Shown: positions 1 to 15,300, counted from the stretch's first letter. The stretch is 64,000 bases of DNA from Siphonodentalium dalli (GCA_032622095.1 CP136062.1:55285849-55349848), one strand, 5' to 3'. Notes: generated from the letters alone by a model not told the origin. Numbers and translations: made by a program.

Positions 1-110
1 ATCTGAGCATCAAAACAATCCTATGCATAGGTTCATAGATTCGATTTCTAGTTTCAGAGAATACAGACAAATAATAGTTTTATGGTTTTTAACAACCATT
101 AGTGACTTAC

Positions 111-329
111 CAATGCAGGAACGTTAACCACATCCGATGTGACTGCCTTCAATGATCGTATCTCCACACTGTCCTTATTTCCAAAATCAACATATAGGAC
201 ACAAACTTTTTCTGGCAATTCCAGCTTTTCTATTTTAACCCGACACCAGCTGTTGTCTCCAGCGAATTTGGCGGCATATATTTCATCGACACGTGGCTTG
301 AACACCCTCTCTGTGCTTTGTTCACACAC
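111..329 (-). CDS. Exon: Tudor core
   Basis: Seventy-three codons, phase 0 to 0, acceptor CTGATAG, donor GTAAGT. It contains VDEIYAAKFAGDNSWCRVKI and VCVLYVDFGNKDSVEIRSL, the Tudor barrel. Cage-type residues visible are Y in DEIYAA and F in VDFGN; the usual WYRA tyrosine is Cys here (SWCRV), so one aromatic is missing or moved. The domain's C-terminal half continues beyond the left edge. Confidence 0.92.
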
Positions 330-3300
330 CTATCAGAAGTCAAAGAGGGTAGAAACTTGAATTCTTTTGTTTTGTATTACCCATAGAAGGAAGGGTTTGT
401 ATACCAAAATTGGTTGTAAATTTCCATGAATTTTCCATGACTGTAGCAAAAGTCAAGGACTGAGAGTTTAATTATAGTATGTGTACATACGATTTGTAAA
501 ATGGACATTTCATTGAAAGAACAATGTCCTGCAATGTTATTCAAATTGTTCAACATGAACTAGAGGTGTGACTGTCCCAATGGGACTAAGGATACCCCCC
601 GTGTTTTAAGATGTTTCACATGTCAGTAAACATTTAGTTAAAATAATAAAATAACAGTTCCCATTGCAGGTGCACAACCCTAACCCTAATCTTAAACCTA
701 TTACCGAAAAATGTAGGAATAAAAGCTCGGACAAAATTATGCATGTTGCGAAAATTTCTAAGTCGAAAAAGGGGAATAACTCCACACAAAAAAGTCGGAC
801 ATACATCATAGTCGCAGGTGCACAGGTTCCCATGGTACTAAATATCAGTGCCAAGATTTAAAAACATTGACCTAAAAATTTGCGAAAATTTTCCAAGTCG
901 AAAAAAGGGGGATAACTCCACCAAAAAAAGTCCGACAGACGTCATAATCGCAGGTGTACAGGTTCCCATGGTGGTTGGTGTCTGTGCCAAGTTTCACGGA
1001 AATTGATAAAATAAACAACAGAAAATCTCCGGACAAATTTGTGTCCACGGCTCGACGGACAGGGTTCGCGCTGCCACTTGCCAAATTTGCCAATGGCAAA
1101 AATAATTCACATTTGGCAAAAAATATTTTCATTTGGCAAAGTTTTGACAGGTCAATTTATAATTCCTCAAGTAATTTGAAATATATGGTCAGTTCAGGAA
1201 ACTCTTACAATATAATTATATTATATTAGTGGCGTTTTATAAGGTTTAGGGAAAGTTAGCACCTCTATTAAGATGCATTTAATCTCATAGCATTAGTACT
1301 GATGGTTGGAGGGATTAATACTCCTGGATCCTCTGATGTGCCCTTCTGATGGAGAAACCCTTCTACCATTGTATTGTTCGGTGATCGGCTTATTGTTGTA
1401 TGATAAACCACTATAGAGATGCGAGTATAATTAATTATTAACTACCTGCTTTTCTATCGGTATCAAAGGTCGTTCAAATCGCGAGTGTCGAAACATAAGA
1501 CTTACTGTTGCAGAAAATGATAATTTCGGGGATAGCATTTGGCAATTGCTAAAATAATTTGGCAAAATATATTTTCATTTGGCAAAAGTAAATTTCGGTC
1601 CAGCGCGGACCCTGTCGACGGACGTACGTTCGGACAAGATGATCTAGTATACCCCCCCTAACTTTGTTGCGGGGGGTATAATGAGTGTCCTTTACTCAAT
1701 AACGGAAGTAATTCCCACTCCCAGATTGCACCTGCATGCCATTTTATTGAGAAGGGATAACTCTATATATATTTATATATTTTTTATATACGAAAAAAAT
1801 ATATTTATCTACATATCCTGCCCCTAAAATATGGGTCGGGAGGTCCCCAAAAATATGGGTCGGGAGAGGGTAAAGACAAAATATTTAAGGATAGCATTAT
1901 AGCGATTGTTACCTTTGGAAGAATGTTGATGATCATATTCATTGTTTCATCATGACCGATTTGTACCCATAGGTCACTTGGACTCTCCAAGTGGGTCACA
2001 GAAACCTGAAAATAAATTAAAGCATAATAAATTGGAGGTGTGACTGTTCTAATGGAAATATGGATAAGCCATTGCAGTTATCAAAATTAGCTGTGGCATA
2101 ATACAATGCTCTAGAAAAAGGCATGAAGCCAATATACAATTTCATGCAAATCTAATACAATGCCGTAGAAGAAAAAACCAGCCTCATTTAACATAGTGAT
2201 TTGATAAAGGACAATAACTCTAATGAAACGTCTGACAGATCTCAGAAACATAGTTGTTCTAATAACTTTGACAAGTTTAAAACAAAATAAATTGACTAAA
2301 ATGTAAGAAACAAAATCTCAAACAAACAAAATTCTTCATTAAAAGTATCTGTCGAAAAATCTATGTCAATTGCATGTAGCAAATCAAGCTACTGTAGCAC
2401 AGTAGTTGACAAATTTAATTAAGAGCTGAAATCGTATGAAAATAAATGTGTCATACCCCACATATATCCTTATTAAGAGGAATGGTCTTCACAGGAATGT
2501 CGAAAATCACTGGTCGCTTTCTGCCAGTGTCTCCTGAATTAGTTCTGTTTCCTGGAAGAACAAGAGCATCGCTAGGGCATGGCAAAATACGCCCTTTAGC
2601 CATTTTGAATTGTACTACCGCAAAATAAAATAATAATTTGACCTTACAAAAAATATCCGATATACCCAGATATACCCCTAATTTCAATACCAAAATGAGG
2701 TCAAATTCTAAGTTGAAAAATGGCCATAACTCATGTGAAAATAATTGGACAGAACCTATATTGGAACTTGGCCTGTAGTTTTAGCTGGGAAACACACATA
2801 CCAGCTTTGGTTCAGATAAAATAATCCAAACTGGAGTTATCGGACTGAAACCAAAATGTTATGAAATAGGTCAAATTCTTAAGTCGAAAAAGGGCCGTAA
2901 CTAATGTAAAAATAATAGGACAAAACCCATATTCGAACTTGGCCTGTATCTTTTGCTGGAAATACACACAACAACTTTGGTTCAGATCAAATAATTCAAA
3001 CTGGAGCTATCGGTCGTAAACCAAATATGTTAACAACAGAAGGTCAAATTCTAAGTTAAAAAAAACAAAAATGTTAACGGATGGACGGACAGCTAGACAA
3101 ATGGACAGACGGACGGACTGATTATATAATATGACCTTTTTTCAAAGGGTGTATAAAAACAGTCTCCAGATTCACTCTGTGTCTGGACATTATCTCATTC
3201 AGTAACTTTAGAGGGTTTCCGCTATTGGGGCTGTGGCTCCTTTCCCCTCACCCAAAATTCCCCTCCCACATAATTATTCCCCTCCCACATAATTATTCCA

Positions 3301-6300
3301 CTCCCACCTGAATTAACCCTTTACCCAACAAACCGGCCAAAACCGGCCAAATAAAGCTTCAACAGCCTAAAATATCTTCGGTCTGTCTCAATAGAACCAT
3401 ACAAATATGGATATCATTGGAACCGGCTCCTTGACCACATTGTGATAGTTACAGTTATGCCCTGTGCCAATGCATTCTCTTATATATGCGAGTCGACCAT
3501 AGGTCGCCTCGCATATATAAGAGAATGCATTGCCCTAAAAAAAATCTTTTTTTAACACTTTTTACCATTTTTTCTTACATTCTTTAACAATTTTATAATT
3601 TTTAATGTGTTAAGCCAATGCATTCTCTTATATATGCGAGGCGACCTATGGTCGACTCGCATATATAAGAGAATGCATTGGCACAGGGCCCTTCTGTTGG
3701 GTAAAGGGTTAACAGATCCAGATTAATGCCTATATCACAAGTGTATCCGCCACTAAATAAAACCAACAGGGAGTGATACAAGCCTTGAAATAGTGTGTAT
3801 GTCATTTGCAGAATGAGGTCCCCAGAGGGTGAATTTAGTGATGCTACCCCGCATAGCGGGCTAGCATCACCAAATTCACCCTCTGGGGACCTCATTCTGC
3901 TTACAACTCAGCAGAATGAGGTTCCCAAAGGGTGAATTTGGTGATGCTAACCCGCTATGCGGGGTGGCATCACTAAATTCATCCTCTGGTGACCTCATTC
4001 TGCAAATGACAGGTACACTATTTCAAGGCTTGGAGTGATAAACAAAGATAAATTTATTTTCCCCACTAATGCTGATCACTAGAAAACCAATTTGCATTGA
4101 CATTATTGCTTTATTCTGAAAGCTATCGAAGCAAACATCGCTAAAAGCCACATGGTTAAATCTGCCTGGTTACGTTGTGATTACATTGCCAAATAACTCA
4201 CTGTTCTGATATATGATTATGGAGACGAGATCCAGATGTTAGCCGCTGAAGGATAACAGCCATAAAGACAAATTTTGTTCTTATATCAATCATAAATATC
4301 GCTTAAATTACATGTTATTTTCATGAATCAGCTGATTTTACGAGAATCAAACTAAGAATAATGAGAGTCAAATTTTATGCCCTGAAATGCCATATGTAAA
4401 CACGCAGTTCCTCGCTATTCCTCGGCTCTCAAGATTTTGTTTTTTATTGAGTCAACGTGAATCAGTCTCCTAAAAAAATTCGCTACGGTGTTGAGTGTTT
4501 TGCTTATTGCTCAATATTTACGTGCTTTATAGAACAAACGCTCGGCTCACACAAAGTGTGAATAATATCGCATTCATACCATCATTATACTATACTATTA
4601 GCATATTCTTGAATAAATTTTCATTATTTGGGAAACTGTTAATTGTAAATTATAACCTAAAACCAAGGCCATCCGTGCCTTTATTAGTGAACTACATACT
4701 GTCTTGTCTGCCCTGGTTTCTCTCTTGTCTCTGCTCCTGATTATCTTCTCTACCCTGGCTTCTGCCTTGTCTCTGCTCATGCTTCGCTCCTCCTGTATGA
4801 TCATCATTCTGCTGTGGACTGCGACCACTCTTATCACGATTGTCTCCATGGTGACAATCTTTGTCTTCTTTCGGGATTCGACCACCCTTGTCTTGATCTT
4901 CTTTCGGGCTTCGACCACCCTTATCTTGTTGATCCCTCGCGCTTCGACCACCTCTATTTTGACGATCTTGATCTTGGCCACCCTGGTTTTGCCCTTTATT
5001 ATAATCTCCTGTTTTAAAGCAAGCGTTATCATTAACAAAGATGCCAAAAGATCGAGTCATGCAAAGAACAATATCAATGATGGCTGCTGACAACAATGTT
5101 TGGGTATAAAAATCAGCTATGATTTGGATTGAAAATCGTTGAAATTTGATTGCTTCCAACCAGCTGATCCTAAACATGCCTGTAAATTTTCAAAATATTT
5201 CTTTAATAAATGTGAGCTGCAGGGTGTGCCCCAAAGGTCACCCCCAAGATCAGTGTAAAGTTTGCTGATGATCGGATGAGGAAAGTGGCCTAGGGTGTGC
5301 CAAAGGAAATTGTTGACAGAAAGATGGCAACCCGCTTTGCAAGTTAGCTAAAAAGGTTTATTAAACTCAAATAAACTGATTGAAATATTTCTATATTCTT
5401 TAACACTCATTGAAATAAAGGTATATTCAAGATACCAGACCTCCAGTTATAACCAAAAAAAAATCTAATCTAGCGTTATTTCTACTTTGTTCTGTTGAAT
5501 TATTTTTTTAATTTGGAAAATTAAATATGATATAAATATACCTATAGTTACCAAATTTTTTTTTTACTAAATTACTAAAACATCCCAACAGTATGAAGTA
5601 AATGATTAGAAAATGTAATATAAAACAAAATTAATGTCTTTCATGCAGTAATTCTCATTCAAAATATGTTACTCCATACACTAGATTAGCTTCGCAAAAA
5701 TGAACCTAGAACCCCGAGTATCTTTTATGAAAGTGCCAATGACACTGTAGCTCAACTGATGGCTCCCATCAAGGCCACCCGAAGATCCGTATGAAGTTTG
5801 AAGATGATCAGATGAGGAATGTGGTCTGTATGGTGTGGCAAAGGATTTAATCATGCAAAGAGTAAAATCCAAGATGGCTACTGGCGGCCATGTTTTTCAT
5901 CGAAAATCATTCAAATTCGAAAACTCCGATCTAGAGGTGATCCAAAACATGCCTGTAAATTTTCAAAACAATTTTCCAATAAATGCAGGGCTGCATGCTG
6001 TTGGCCATGTTTTTCAATGAAATAAGGAATAATTTGATGACTCCCATCAAGATGCCTCCCAAAAGTTCCATATGACATTTTGCGATGATCGGATGAGGTC
6101 TGTAGGGTGTGGCACAAAGGAGTTAGTCATACAAAGAGTAAAATACAAGATGGCTGCTGGTGGCCATGTTTTTCCATCGAATTCTCCAATAAATGTGGGC
6201 TGCATGGTGCGAATTGGATTTAAATTTGAAATCCAAGATGGCTGCTATGTTTTTTAACGAATTTCGAAAAAAAAAAAATGATTGCTCCAATCTAGAGGTC

Positions 6301-9300
6301 AACCTGAAGATGTGACCTGCATGGTGTGCTAACGGAAATTGTTGACAGACAGATGATTGGACAGACGCCTAGTCATGGCAATTATTGAATAGCTCAAAAT
6401 TTATATAGTAAAGTTGAGCTAAATCTCTTCCGCGAAATTTTTGTATTGATTCGGGAGTGCAGCAAACAGTCCTTCGATTTTGAGGCTCGCAATTGCGCTT
6501 GCGCGCCTTGGCGCGCATTGATCTAAAAACCAGCGAGTTATTAAATGCGCACGCCGAAAATTTCAAATGCGCGCCTCAAGATTTTATCAAACAACACACC
6601 AATGGTTAAACGCCGACAAGACTATTCACCATGTATCTTTCTCAGCAGTGATGACGTTGATTACGAACCTGGTAACAAAGATCAAAGCGGCGTCTTTCGC
6701 ACTCGATTGGGGCGACACCTCATCACAACTGCTGCACGTGCGAGTTCCCGCAAAAAGCGTGTCAATTCATTGGCGGCCTCGTTTGATGTTTCGGCATGCG
6801 GGATTCGCCGATTCATTTGAATACTAGATTAGGGTTTATACTGTATCATCATTCATGTCGGATAGTGATGGTGACACTGCCCAAAAGGGCAAAAGTGTGC
6901 AATCTTAAAAGTGCTAAGTCTAAAGATAATATGTGACAAATTAGTCCCCGACAAGCTGTCACGTGTGCTCACTGGGACGTAATTCACAGGTGTGACATTA
7001 TTACTTTTAATTCACCGAGATATTAGGCCCATAAAAATAGCTATTCAATTCGGAATGGATGCTATTCAATTACAATAATTGACTAGCTATATACTAATAC
7101 AAATTTTAAAAGTAGTTTGCTCCCAGGCAATGTGAATCCGGTGAATCTGATTCCGGTAACGATTCGGATTCCACTTCCAAGTTTGAAGCTTTAATCGAGT
7201 CTGATGAGCATGCGCTCTCAGACGCGGAAGTCGACTAATTACCGTGATCAGATTCACCGGGATTGTTGATGTTATTATCATGTGGACTATTGTACAATAT
7301 AAACATGTTTTTATTTCTGTTTCTGTTGCCACACTTGGAATTATACATGTGTATCATTATACTTGTGTTTGTCTTTATTCAGTAATCATTTCATCGATGT
7401 TAATTTGAATTGTGCTCCCACAAAAAAAGGCGCGCGCAAATCCCAAAAACTCCGAGCGATATATCGCGCACCTACGTTTTCCAAATTCGAAGGACTGAGC
7501 AAAGGATTCAAATTTGAAATCCAAGATGGCTGCTGGTGGCCATGTTTTTTAATGATTTTTGGAGAGAAAAATTCTGGCTCCCATCCAGAGGTCACACTGA
7601 ACATCCATATGAAGTTTGGTGACGATCAGATGTGAGATGTGACCTGTATGGTGTGCTAACGCAAATTGTTGACAGACTGACGGATGACTGACGCCAAGCC
7701 ATGGCAATAGCTCAAACTTTACAAATTAAATTTGAGCTAAAAATGGTCCATCTCTTCCGTGATAATTTTGTATAGATTCGGGGGTGTAAAATAATAATTA
7801 TCAATTTTTCTATGAATTATTTTCTATGAATCTGGACAGTTTGATAATTTTCGAATATTATTACATCTTGGTTGAAAATATTCTTTTTAAAACACTTTTA
7901 TGTGACATATTTTAACACCAGATGTTTTCATGTGTTTGTTTGGGAACAGCAGTGCTAAGGAGATTTCAAAACAAGTTTCCTAGAAATTTTGTTGTTGTAG
8001 AAAGTAGCACCAGAAAGAGACCATCTTTATCCCTTCCATGACTGGAGCTTCCTGAAATTTGTGAAAACACTGTGCCAATGCATTCTCTTATATATGCGAG
8101 TCTCCCATGGGAAGCTTTGCGTATATAAGAGAATGAATTTGCCTAAAAATATTTACCTTGACCTTGTAAGCCTTGTAAGTATGGGAGACTCGCATATATA
8201 AGAGAATGCATTGGCAAAGTGTTTTCACAAATTTCAGGAAGCTCCTTAGCACTGCTGTTCCCAAACAAACACATGAGAAACATGAGAAAAGTGTTTTAAA
8301 AAGAATATTTTCAACAAAGATGTAATAATATTCTAAAATTATCAAACTGGATCTTTTGTGCGACCTCTAGATGGGAGCCAGAATTTTTTTCTTCAAAAAT
8401 CATTAAAAAACATGGCCGTCAGCAGCCATCTTGGATTTCAAACTGGCACAGGATGCCTCAATGCTACACGAGCACAGCTCGCATCATGAAAGGGTTAAAA
8501 AATGGGCTTATAAAAAGGGTGAAATAATTGCAGTCCCACCTTGCTTCTTGTAAGACTTCTCGCTTCCTGCATCAGAGGCTCCGCTGTCCGAGAGAGCACC
8601 AGACGGCTTCCTAGAAGAGGACTTTCTTCTCACTCCATCTGACAAATCAGATCTTGAAGCTGGACTGCTCTGTTCCTTGGCCTTGGGTACATTAACATCA
8701 TATTTTTCGTTAATAATTTTCCTTGTATCCTAAAACAAAATGTTAAAGTTAACATACTTTTAAAATGACAAACCTTGCTTGCTTTAAATTAAGATTTTAT
8801 AGTCTAAAATTAAATTATACATTATTGGGGATCTTGTTAAAATTCAATTAAAATTGTCAACATGAATCTTTTGCATGAAAGTAACCACATACGCAATATG
8901 CACCAAGACCAAATTTAATAACTCTGACTTGGTTGGAGAGGAATATATAATCAAATAATCCAAATCTTTTTTATTGTTCAGTTAATATTTAATATTTCCC
9001 ATTGTTGCAGCAGGCTGTGGACATAACATGACACGGAGCTTTACATTCACCCTCACACTTGTGTGTTACTGGCTATCAGTTTAACCCTTTCAGTGCCAAG
9101 TCCGATTTTTGTATCAACCCATATTTCCTTGATCATTTTTCAAATTTATATTGAATGAAAGTGTCAATGACACTGTAGCTCAACTTAGGTAGGGGAATAA
9201 TTTAATGGTCGACAGTAAATGGAGGAATAGGAAAGGTGCTAATTGAAATGTCTAACCTGCGCCAAAGGATTTAGTGATGCAAAGAGTAAGATACAAGATG

Positions 9301-12300
9301 GCTGCTGGTGGCCATTTTTTTTGACCAATTGACCCCAAAAGGACTCGTTCCCATCTACGTATAATTGTTAACATCCATGACAAATTTTATGAAGATCTGA
9401 CCAAAGCTACGACCTACAAATTTCATGATGATCAGACGAACAGTACGACCTGTAGCCCGCGCCAATGGATTGAATCTTGAAATCCAAGATGGCTGCCAGC
9501 GGCCATGTTTTTTGGCCGAATGACCCCAAAATGACTCGTTCCCATCTACATGTCAATGTCAACATTCATGACAAATCTCATAAAGATCAGACGAAAGGTA
9601 CGACCTGTAGCCCGCGCCAAAGGATTTAGTCATGCAAACAGTAAAATCCAAGATGGCTGCTGGCGGCCATGTTTTTTGGCCGAACGACCCCAAAATGACC
9701 TGTTCCCATCTACATGTCAATATTAACATCCATGACAAATTTCATGATGATCAGACGAACAGTACGACCTGTAGCCCGCGCCAATGAATTGAATTTTGAA
9801 ATCTAAGATGGCCGCCAGCGGCCATGTTTTTTGGCCGAATGACCCCACAATGATTCGTTCCCATCTACATGTCAATGTCAACATTCATGACAAATTTCAT
9901 AAAGATTAGACCAAAGGTACGACCTGTAGCCCGGGCCAAAGGATTTAGTCATGCAAAGAGTAAAATCCAAGATGGCTGCTGGCGGCCATGTTTTTTGGCC
10001 GGACGACACCAAAATCATTCGTTCCCATCTACATGTCATTAACATCAATGACAAATTTCATGATGATCAGGCGAACAGTACGATATGTAGCCCGCGCCAA
10101 TGGATTGAATCTTGAAATCCAAGATGGCTGCCAGCAGCGGCCATGTTTTTTGGCCGAATGACCCCAAAATGACTCGTTCCCATCTACATGTCAATGTCAA
10201 CATTCATGACAAATTTCATAAAGATCAGACCAAAGGTACGACCTGTAGCCCGGGCCAAAGGATTTAGTCATGCAAAGAGTAAAATCCAAGATGGCTGCTG
10301 GCGGCCATGTTTTTCGGCCGAATGACCCCAAAATCACTCGTTCCCATCTACATGTCATTGTTAACATCCATGACAAATTTCATGATGTTCTGATCGAAGC
10401 TACGACCTGTAGCCCGCGCCAAAGGATTTAGTCATGCAAAGAGTAAAATCCAAGATGGCTGCTGGCGGCCATGTTTATTGGCCGAACAACCCCAAAATGA
10501 CTCGTTCCCATCTACATGTCAATATTAACATCCCTGACAAATTTCATGATGATCAGAGGAACAGTACGACATGTAGCCCGCGCCAATGGATTGAATTTTG
10601 AAATCTAAGATGGCCACCAGCGGCCATGTTTTTTGACCGAATGACCCCACAATGATTCGTTCCCATCTACATGTCAATGTCAACATTCATGACAAATTTC
10701 ATAAAGATTAGACCAAAGGTACAACCTGTAGCCCGCGCCAAAGGATTTAGTCATGCAAAGAGTAAAATCCAAGATGGCTGCTGGCGGCCATGTTTTTTGG
10801 CCAACAACTCCAAAACCACTCGTTCCCATCTACATGACAGTGTTAACATCCATGACAAATTTCATGATGTTCCGATCGAAGCTACGACCTGTAGCCCGCG
10901 CCAAAGGATTTAGTCATGCCAAGAGTAAAATCCAAGATGGCTGCCATGTTTATTGGCCGAACAACCCCAAAATGACTCGTTCCCATCTACATGTCAATAT
11001 TAACATCCATGACAAATTTCATGATGATCAGACGAACAGTACGACATGTAGCCCGCGCCAATGGATTGAATTTTGAAATCTAAGATGGCCACCAGCGGCC
11101 ATGTTTTTTGACCGAATGACCCCACAATGATTCGTTCCCATCTACATGTCAATGTCAACATTCATGACAAATTTCATCAAGATTAGACCAAAGGTACAAC
11201 CTGTAGCCCGCGCCAAAGGATTTAGTCATGCAAAGAGTAAAATCCAAGATGGCTGCTGGCGGCCATGTTTTTTGGCCGAACAACTCCAAAATCACTCGTT
11301 CCCATCTACATGACAGTGTTAACATCCATGACAAATTTCATAAACTTCCGACCAAAACAACGACCTGTAGCCCGCGCCAAAGGATTTAGTCATGCAAAGA
11401 GTAAAATCCAAGATGGCTGCTGGCAGCCATGTTTTTTGGCCGAACGACCCCAAAATCACTCGTTCCCATCTACATGTCATTATTAACATCAATGACAAAT
11501 TTCATGATGATCAGATGAACAGTACGACCTGTAGGCCGCGCCAATGGATTGAATCTTGAAATCCAAGATGGCTGCCAGCGGCCATGTTTTTTGGCCGAAT
11601 GACCCCAAAATGACTCGTTCCCATCTACATGTCAATGTCAACATTCATGACAAATTTCATAAAGATCAGACCAAAGGTACGACCTGTAGCCCGGGCCAAA
11701 GGATTTAGTCATGCAAAGAGTAAAATCCAAGATGGCTGCTGGCGGCCATGTTTTTCGGCCGAATGACCCCAAAATCACTCGTTCCCATCTACATGTCATT
11801 GTTAACATCCATGACAAATTTCATGATGTTCTGATCGAAGCTACGACCTGTAGCCCGCGCCAAAGGATTTAGTCATGCAAAGAGTAAAATCCAAGATGGC
11901 TGCTGGCGGCCATGTTTATTGGCCGAACAACCCCAAAATGACTCGTTCCCATCTACATGTCAATATTAACATCCCTGACAAATTTCATGATGATCAGAGG
12001 AACAGTACGACATGTAGCCCGCGCCAATGGATTGAATTTTGAAATCTAAGATGGCCACCAGCGGCCATGTTTTTTGACCGAATGACCCCACAATGATTCG
12101 TTCCCATCTACATGTCAATGTCAACATTCATGACAAATTTCATAAAGATTAGACCAAAGGTACAACCTGTAGCCCGCGCCAAAGGATTTAGTCATGCAAA
12201 GAGTAAAATCCAAGATGGCTGCTGGCGGCCATGTTTTTTGGCCAACAACTCCAAAACCACTCGTTCCCATCTACATGACAGTGTTAACATCCATGACAAA

Positions 12301-15300
12301 TTTCATGATGTTCCGATCGAAGCTACGACCTGTAGCCCGCGCCAAAGGATTTAGTCATGCCAAGAGTAAAATCCAAGATGGCTGCCATGTTTATTGGCCG
12401 AACAACCCCAAAATGACTCGTTCCCATCTACATGTCAATATTAACATCCATGACAAATTTCATGATGATCAGACGAACAGTACGACATGTAGCCCGCGCC
12501 AATGGATTGAATTTTGAAATCTAAGATGGCCACCAGCGGCCATGTTTTTTGACCGAATGACCCCACAATGATTCGTTCCCATCTACATGTCAATGTCAAC
12601 ATTCATGACAAATTTCATCAAGATTAGACCAAAGGTACAACCTGTAGCCCGCGCCAAAGGATTTAGTCATGCAAAGAGTAAAATCCAAGATGGCTGCTGG
12701 CGGCCATGTTTTTTGGCCGAACAACTCCAAAATCACTCGTTCCCATCTACATGACAGTGTTAACATCCATGACAAATTTCATAAACTTCCGACCAAAACA
12801 ACGACCTGTAGCCCGCGCCAAAGGATTTAGTCATGCAAAGAGTAAAATCCAAGATGGCTGCTGGCAGCCATGTTTTTTGGCCGAACGACCCCAAAATCAC
12901 TCGTTCCCATCTACATGTCATTATTAACATCAATGACAAATTTCATGATGATCAGATGAACAGTACGACCTGTAGGCCGCGCCAATGGATTGAATCTTGA
13001 AATCCAAGATGGCTGCCAGCGGCCATGTTTTTTGGCCGAATGACCCCAAAATGACTCGTTCCCATCTACATGTCAATGTCAACATTCATGACAAATTTTA
13101 TGAAGATCAGACCAAAGGTACAACCTGTAGCCCGCGCCAAAGGAAATTGTTGACGGACGCACGGACACACGGACACACGGACGACGGACGCCAAACCATG
13201 GCAATAGCTCAAACTTACAAAAGTAAGTTGAGCTAAAAATGATCAAGGAAATATGGGTTGATACAAAAATCAGACTTGGCACTGAAAGAGTCAAGTGCCA
13301 ATGTATAAGTATCCCTAGTTTATCATAAACTTGTCACAAAATGTCAAAACTGTTTTAAAACTAAATTCCATAACACAAACTTCTAGGTCAGAAAATTTTC
13401 CATTCAACAAAATGCATTATACCCACCTCAACCAAGTCTTCACCAACAGATACATCAAACCCATTCATTTCACTGTCAGCTTCAACACTGAAAAAAAAAC
13501 TTTGGTTCATTCCACACACATTGGTTTTTGTTTTCAATCTACATCAAAAATAGGTTTCAGAATGTTCAGTAACAAGACAGTCAATGACTGTGGGGTCGCT
13601 CACCAGACTGCAAAGACTGATAAGACTGGGACTCTGGAGACCAAAACAGTCAGCTCTTTTCATAATCACTTTAAAAGAAGTAGATTTAAACAGGATATGT
13701 GGCTAGAGAGACTTCAAGTATGTAGCTTGGTGAAAATCCACCTTGAAATTGCCAACTGTACACTACTGATCACCCCCCTCCTCCAGCTCAACAAGTCCCC
13801 TCCCGACCGGGCTCCAGACTCCCAAGTCTTAGGTTCGAATTTCACAACCGACACCTCAAACTTTCTCAATTGTTGGAAATTTCCAATCTCACAAGCGCCT
13901 TTTTCTAAAACCATTTAAACATGTTTGAAGCCCAATTATCCATGGACCCAAAACACAATACATGTATGTCAGACCAATCAGTCAGGTGGTTCCAAGGTAG
14001 ATGTTTTAATGAATTTGGTATTTCGATGATTTTATTGGACACAAAAGTGTTAACTCCCCATAACCTGCCATTTCTTGACAGGTTGACCTCATTTTAACAA
14101 ATCTGAATCTCAGTCACTAAAGGATCCTCCTGATTCCTCCATACTATATGTATTAAAGCTAAATAGTCCAAACTCTCTTGAGAAGACATTTTAAGAATTA
14201 CTATAGAGACATATAGTTATGTCCCTGGTCCCACCCTATTTAACCTGGTGACCCCATCTGAATAAATTTGAATCCCAGACACCAAAGAACCCTTCATACA
14301 TATCATAAATATCAGTAAAATAGACCTGATGGTCCTTGTGAAGGAAGCATATTAAGAGGGAAACTGTCCTTCGCTTGGCCCCTATTTGACCAGGTGACCC
14401 CATTAAAAAAAATCTGAATTGCAGTCAAGGAAGAACATTCCATTCTATATAAGCCAACTAGTTCTTGCAAACATATTTTAAGAATTACTATGTAGTGAAA
14501 TAGTTAAGTCTCTTGCTCTGCCCTTATTTGACTTTGTGATCCCATTTTCACAAATCTGATAAGGACAAGAATTAACTTCCCCAGTTGAAGTTGGTGATAT
14601 TCACCCATTGGGCACCTCATTTATGAATTTTATCTTCTGCAAATTAGGGGATATAGAAACTTCCTAGAAGGGAAATTTAACTAACAACAATGTAAATTTG
14701 ATACTATAGATACTTCCCAGAAGATGAGGCCTAAGCAGAATGAGGTCTCCAGAGGGTGAATTTGGTGATGCTAGCCTGCTGTGCGGGATAGCATCACAAA
14801 AAGCGTGTCTGTTTCTACATTGTGCATGCCTGGCCTCAAGCAACACAATGTATTATACAATCAAGCCTTGAAATAGTGTGATAGTGTGTCTGTTATTTGC
14901 AGAATGAGGTCCCCAGAGGGTGAATTTAGTGACGCTAAATTCACCCTCTGGGGACCTCATTCTGATAAGGCCCTCAACTGCTATGGAAGATCTAGAATAA
15001 AATTGAATTTCCCCAGTTGAAGTTGGTGATGTTCACCCATTGGGCCCCTCAATTATGAATTTTATCTTCTGCAAATTAGGGGATATAGAGACTTCCTAGA
15101 AGGGAAATTTAACTAACAACAATGTAAATTTTATACTATAGATACTTCCCAGAAGATGAGGCCTAAGCAGAATGAGGTCTCCAGATGGTGAATTTGGTGA
15201 TGCTAGCCCCCTGTGTGGGATAGCATCACTAAAAGCATGTCTGTTCCTACATTGTGCATGTCTGGCCTCAAGCAACACAATGTATTATACAATCAAGCCT

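Larger units (their letters stand above)
9085..13291. mobile_element. TTAA MITE (CCCTTTCAGTGCC family) split by HINE array
   Basis: The left part, 9085-9155, follows TTAA and reads CCCTTTCAGTGCCAAGTCCG through TTCCTTGATCATTTTT. The right part, 13240-13291, resumes at TGATCAAGGAAATATGGGTT and ends GGCACTGAAAGAG. Both halves match the intact copy at 54764-54972, so the array at 9156-13239 inserted into an existing MITE. Confidence 0.7.

Noticed and set aside
4704-5090. Plus-strand open stretches opposite the low-complexity exon
   Set aside because: They mirror the biased composition of the minus-strand K/D/Q exon; only the minus frame has matching splice phases.
10671-12927. Identical pairs of short open stretches
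   Set aside because: They arise from the 1441-bp tandem duplication of HINE core units, not from genes.
9250-13140. CRISPR-like array
   Set aside because: Units of about 160 bp without distinct spacers, in a eukaryotic intron, with transposon-like terminal hairpins.
13331-13918. A 195-codon plus-strand open stretch
   Set aside because: It overlaps, antisense, the phase-supported exon at 13427-13487, has no domain-like content, and no splice or start context.
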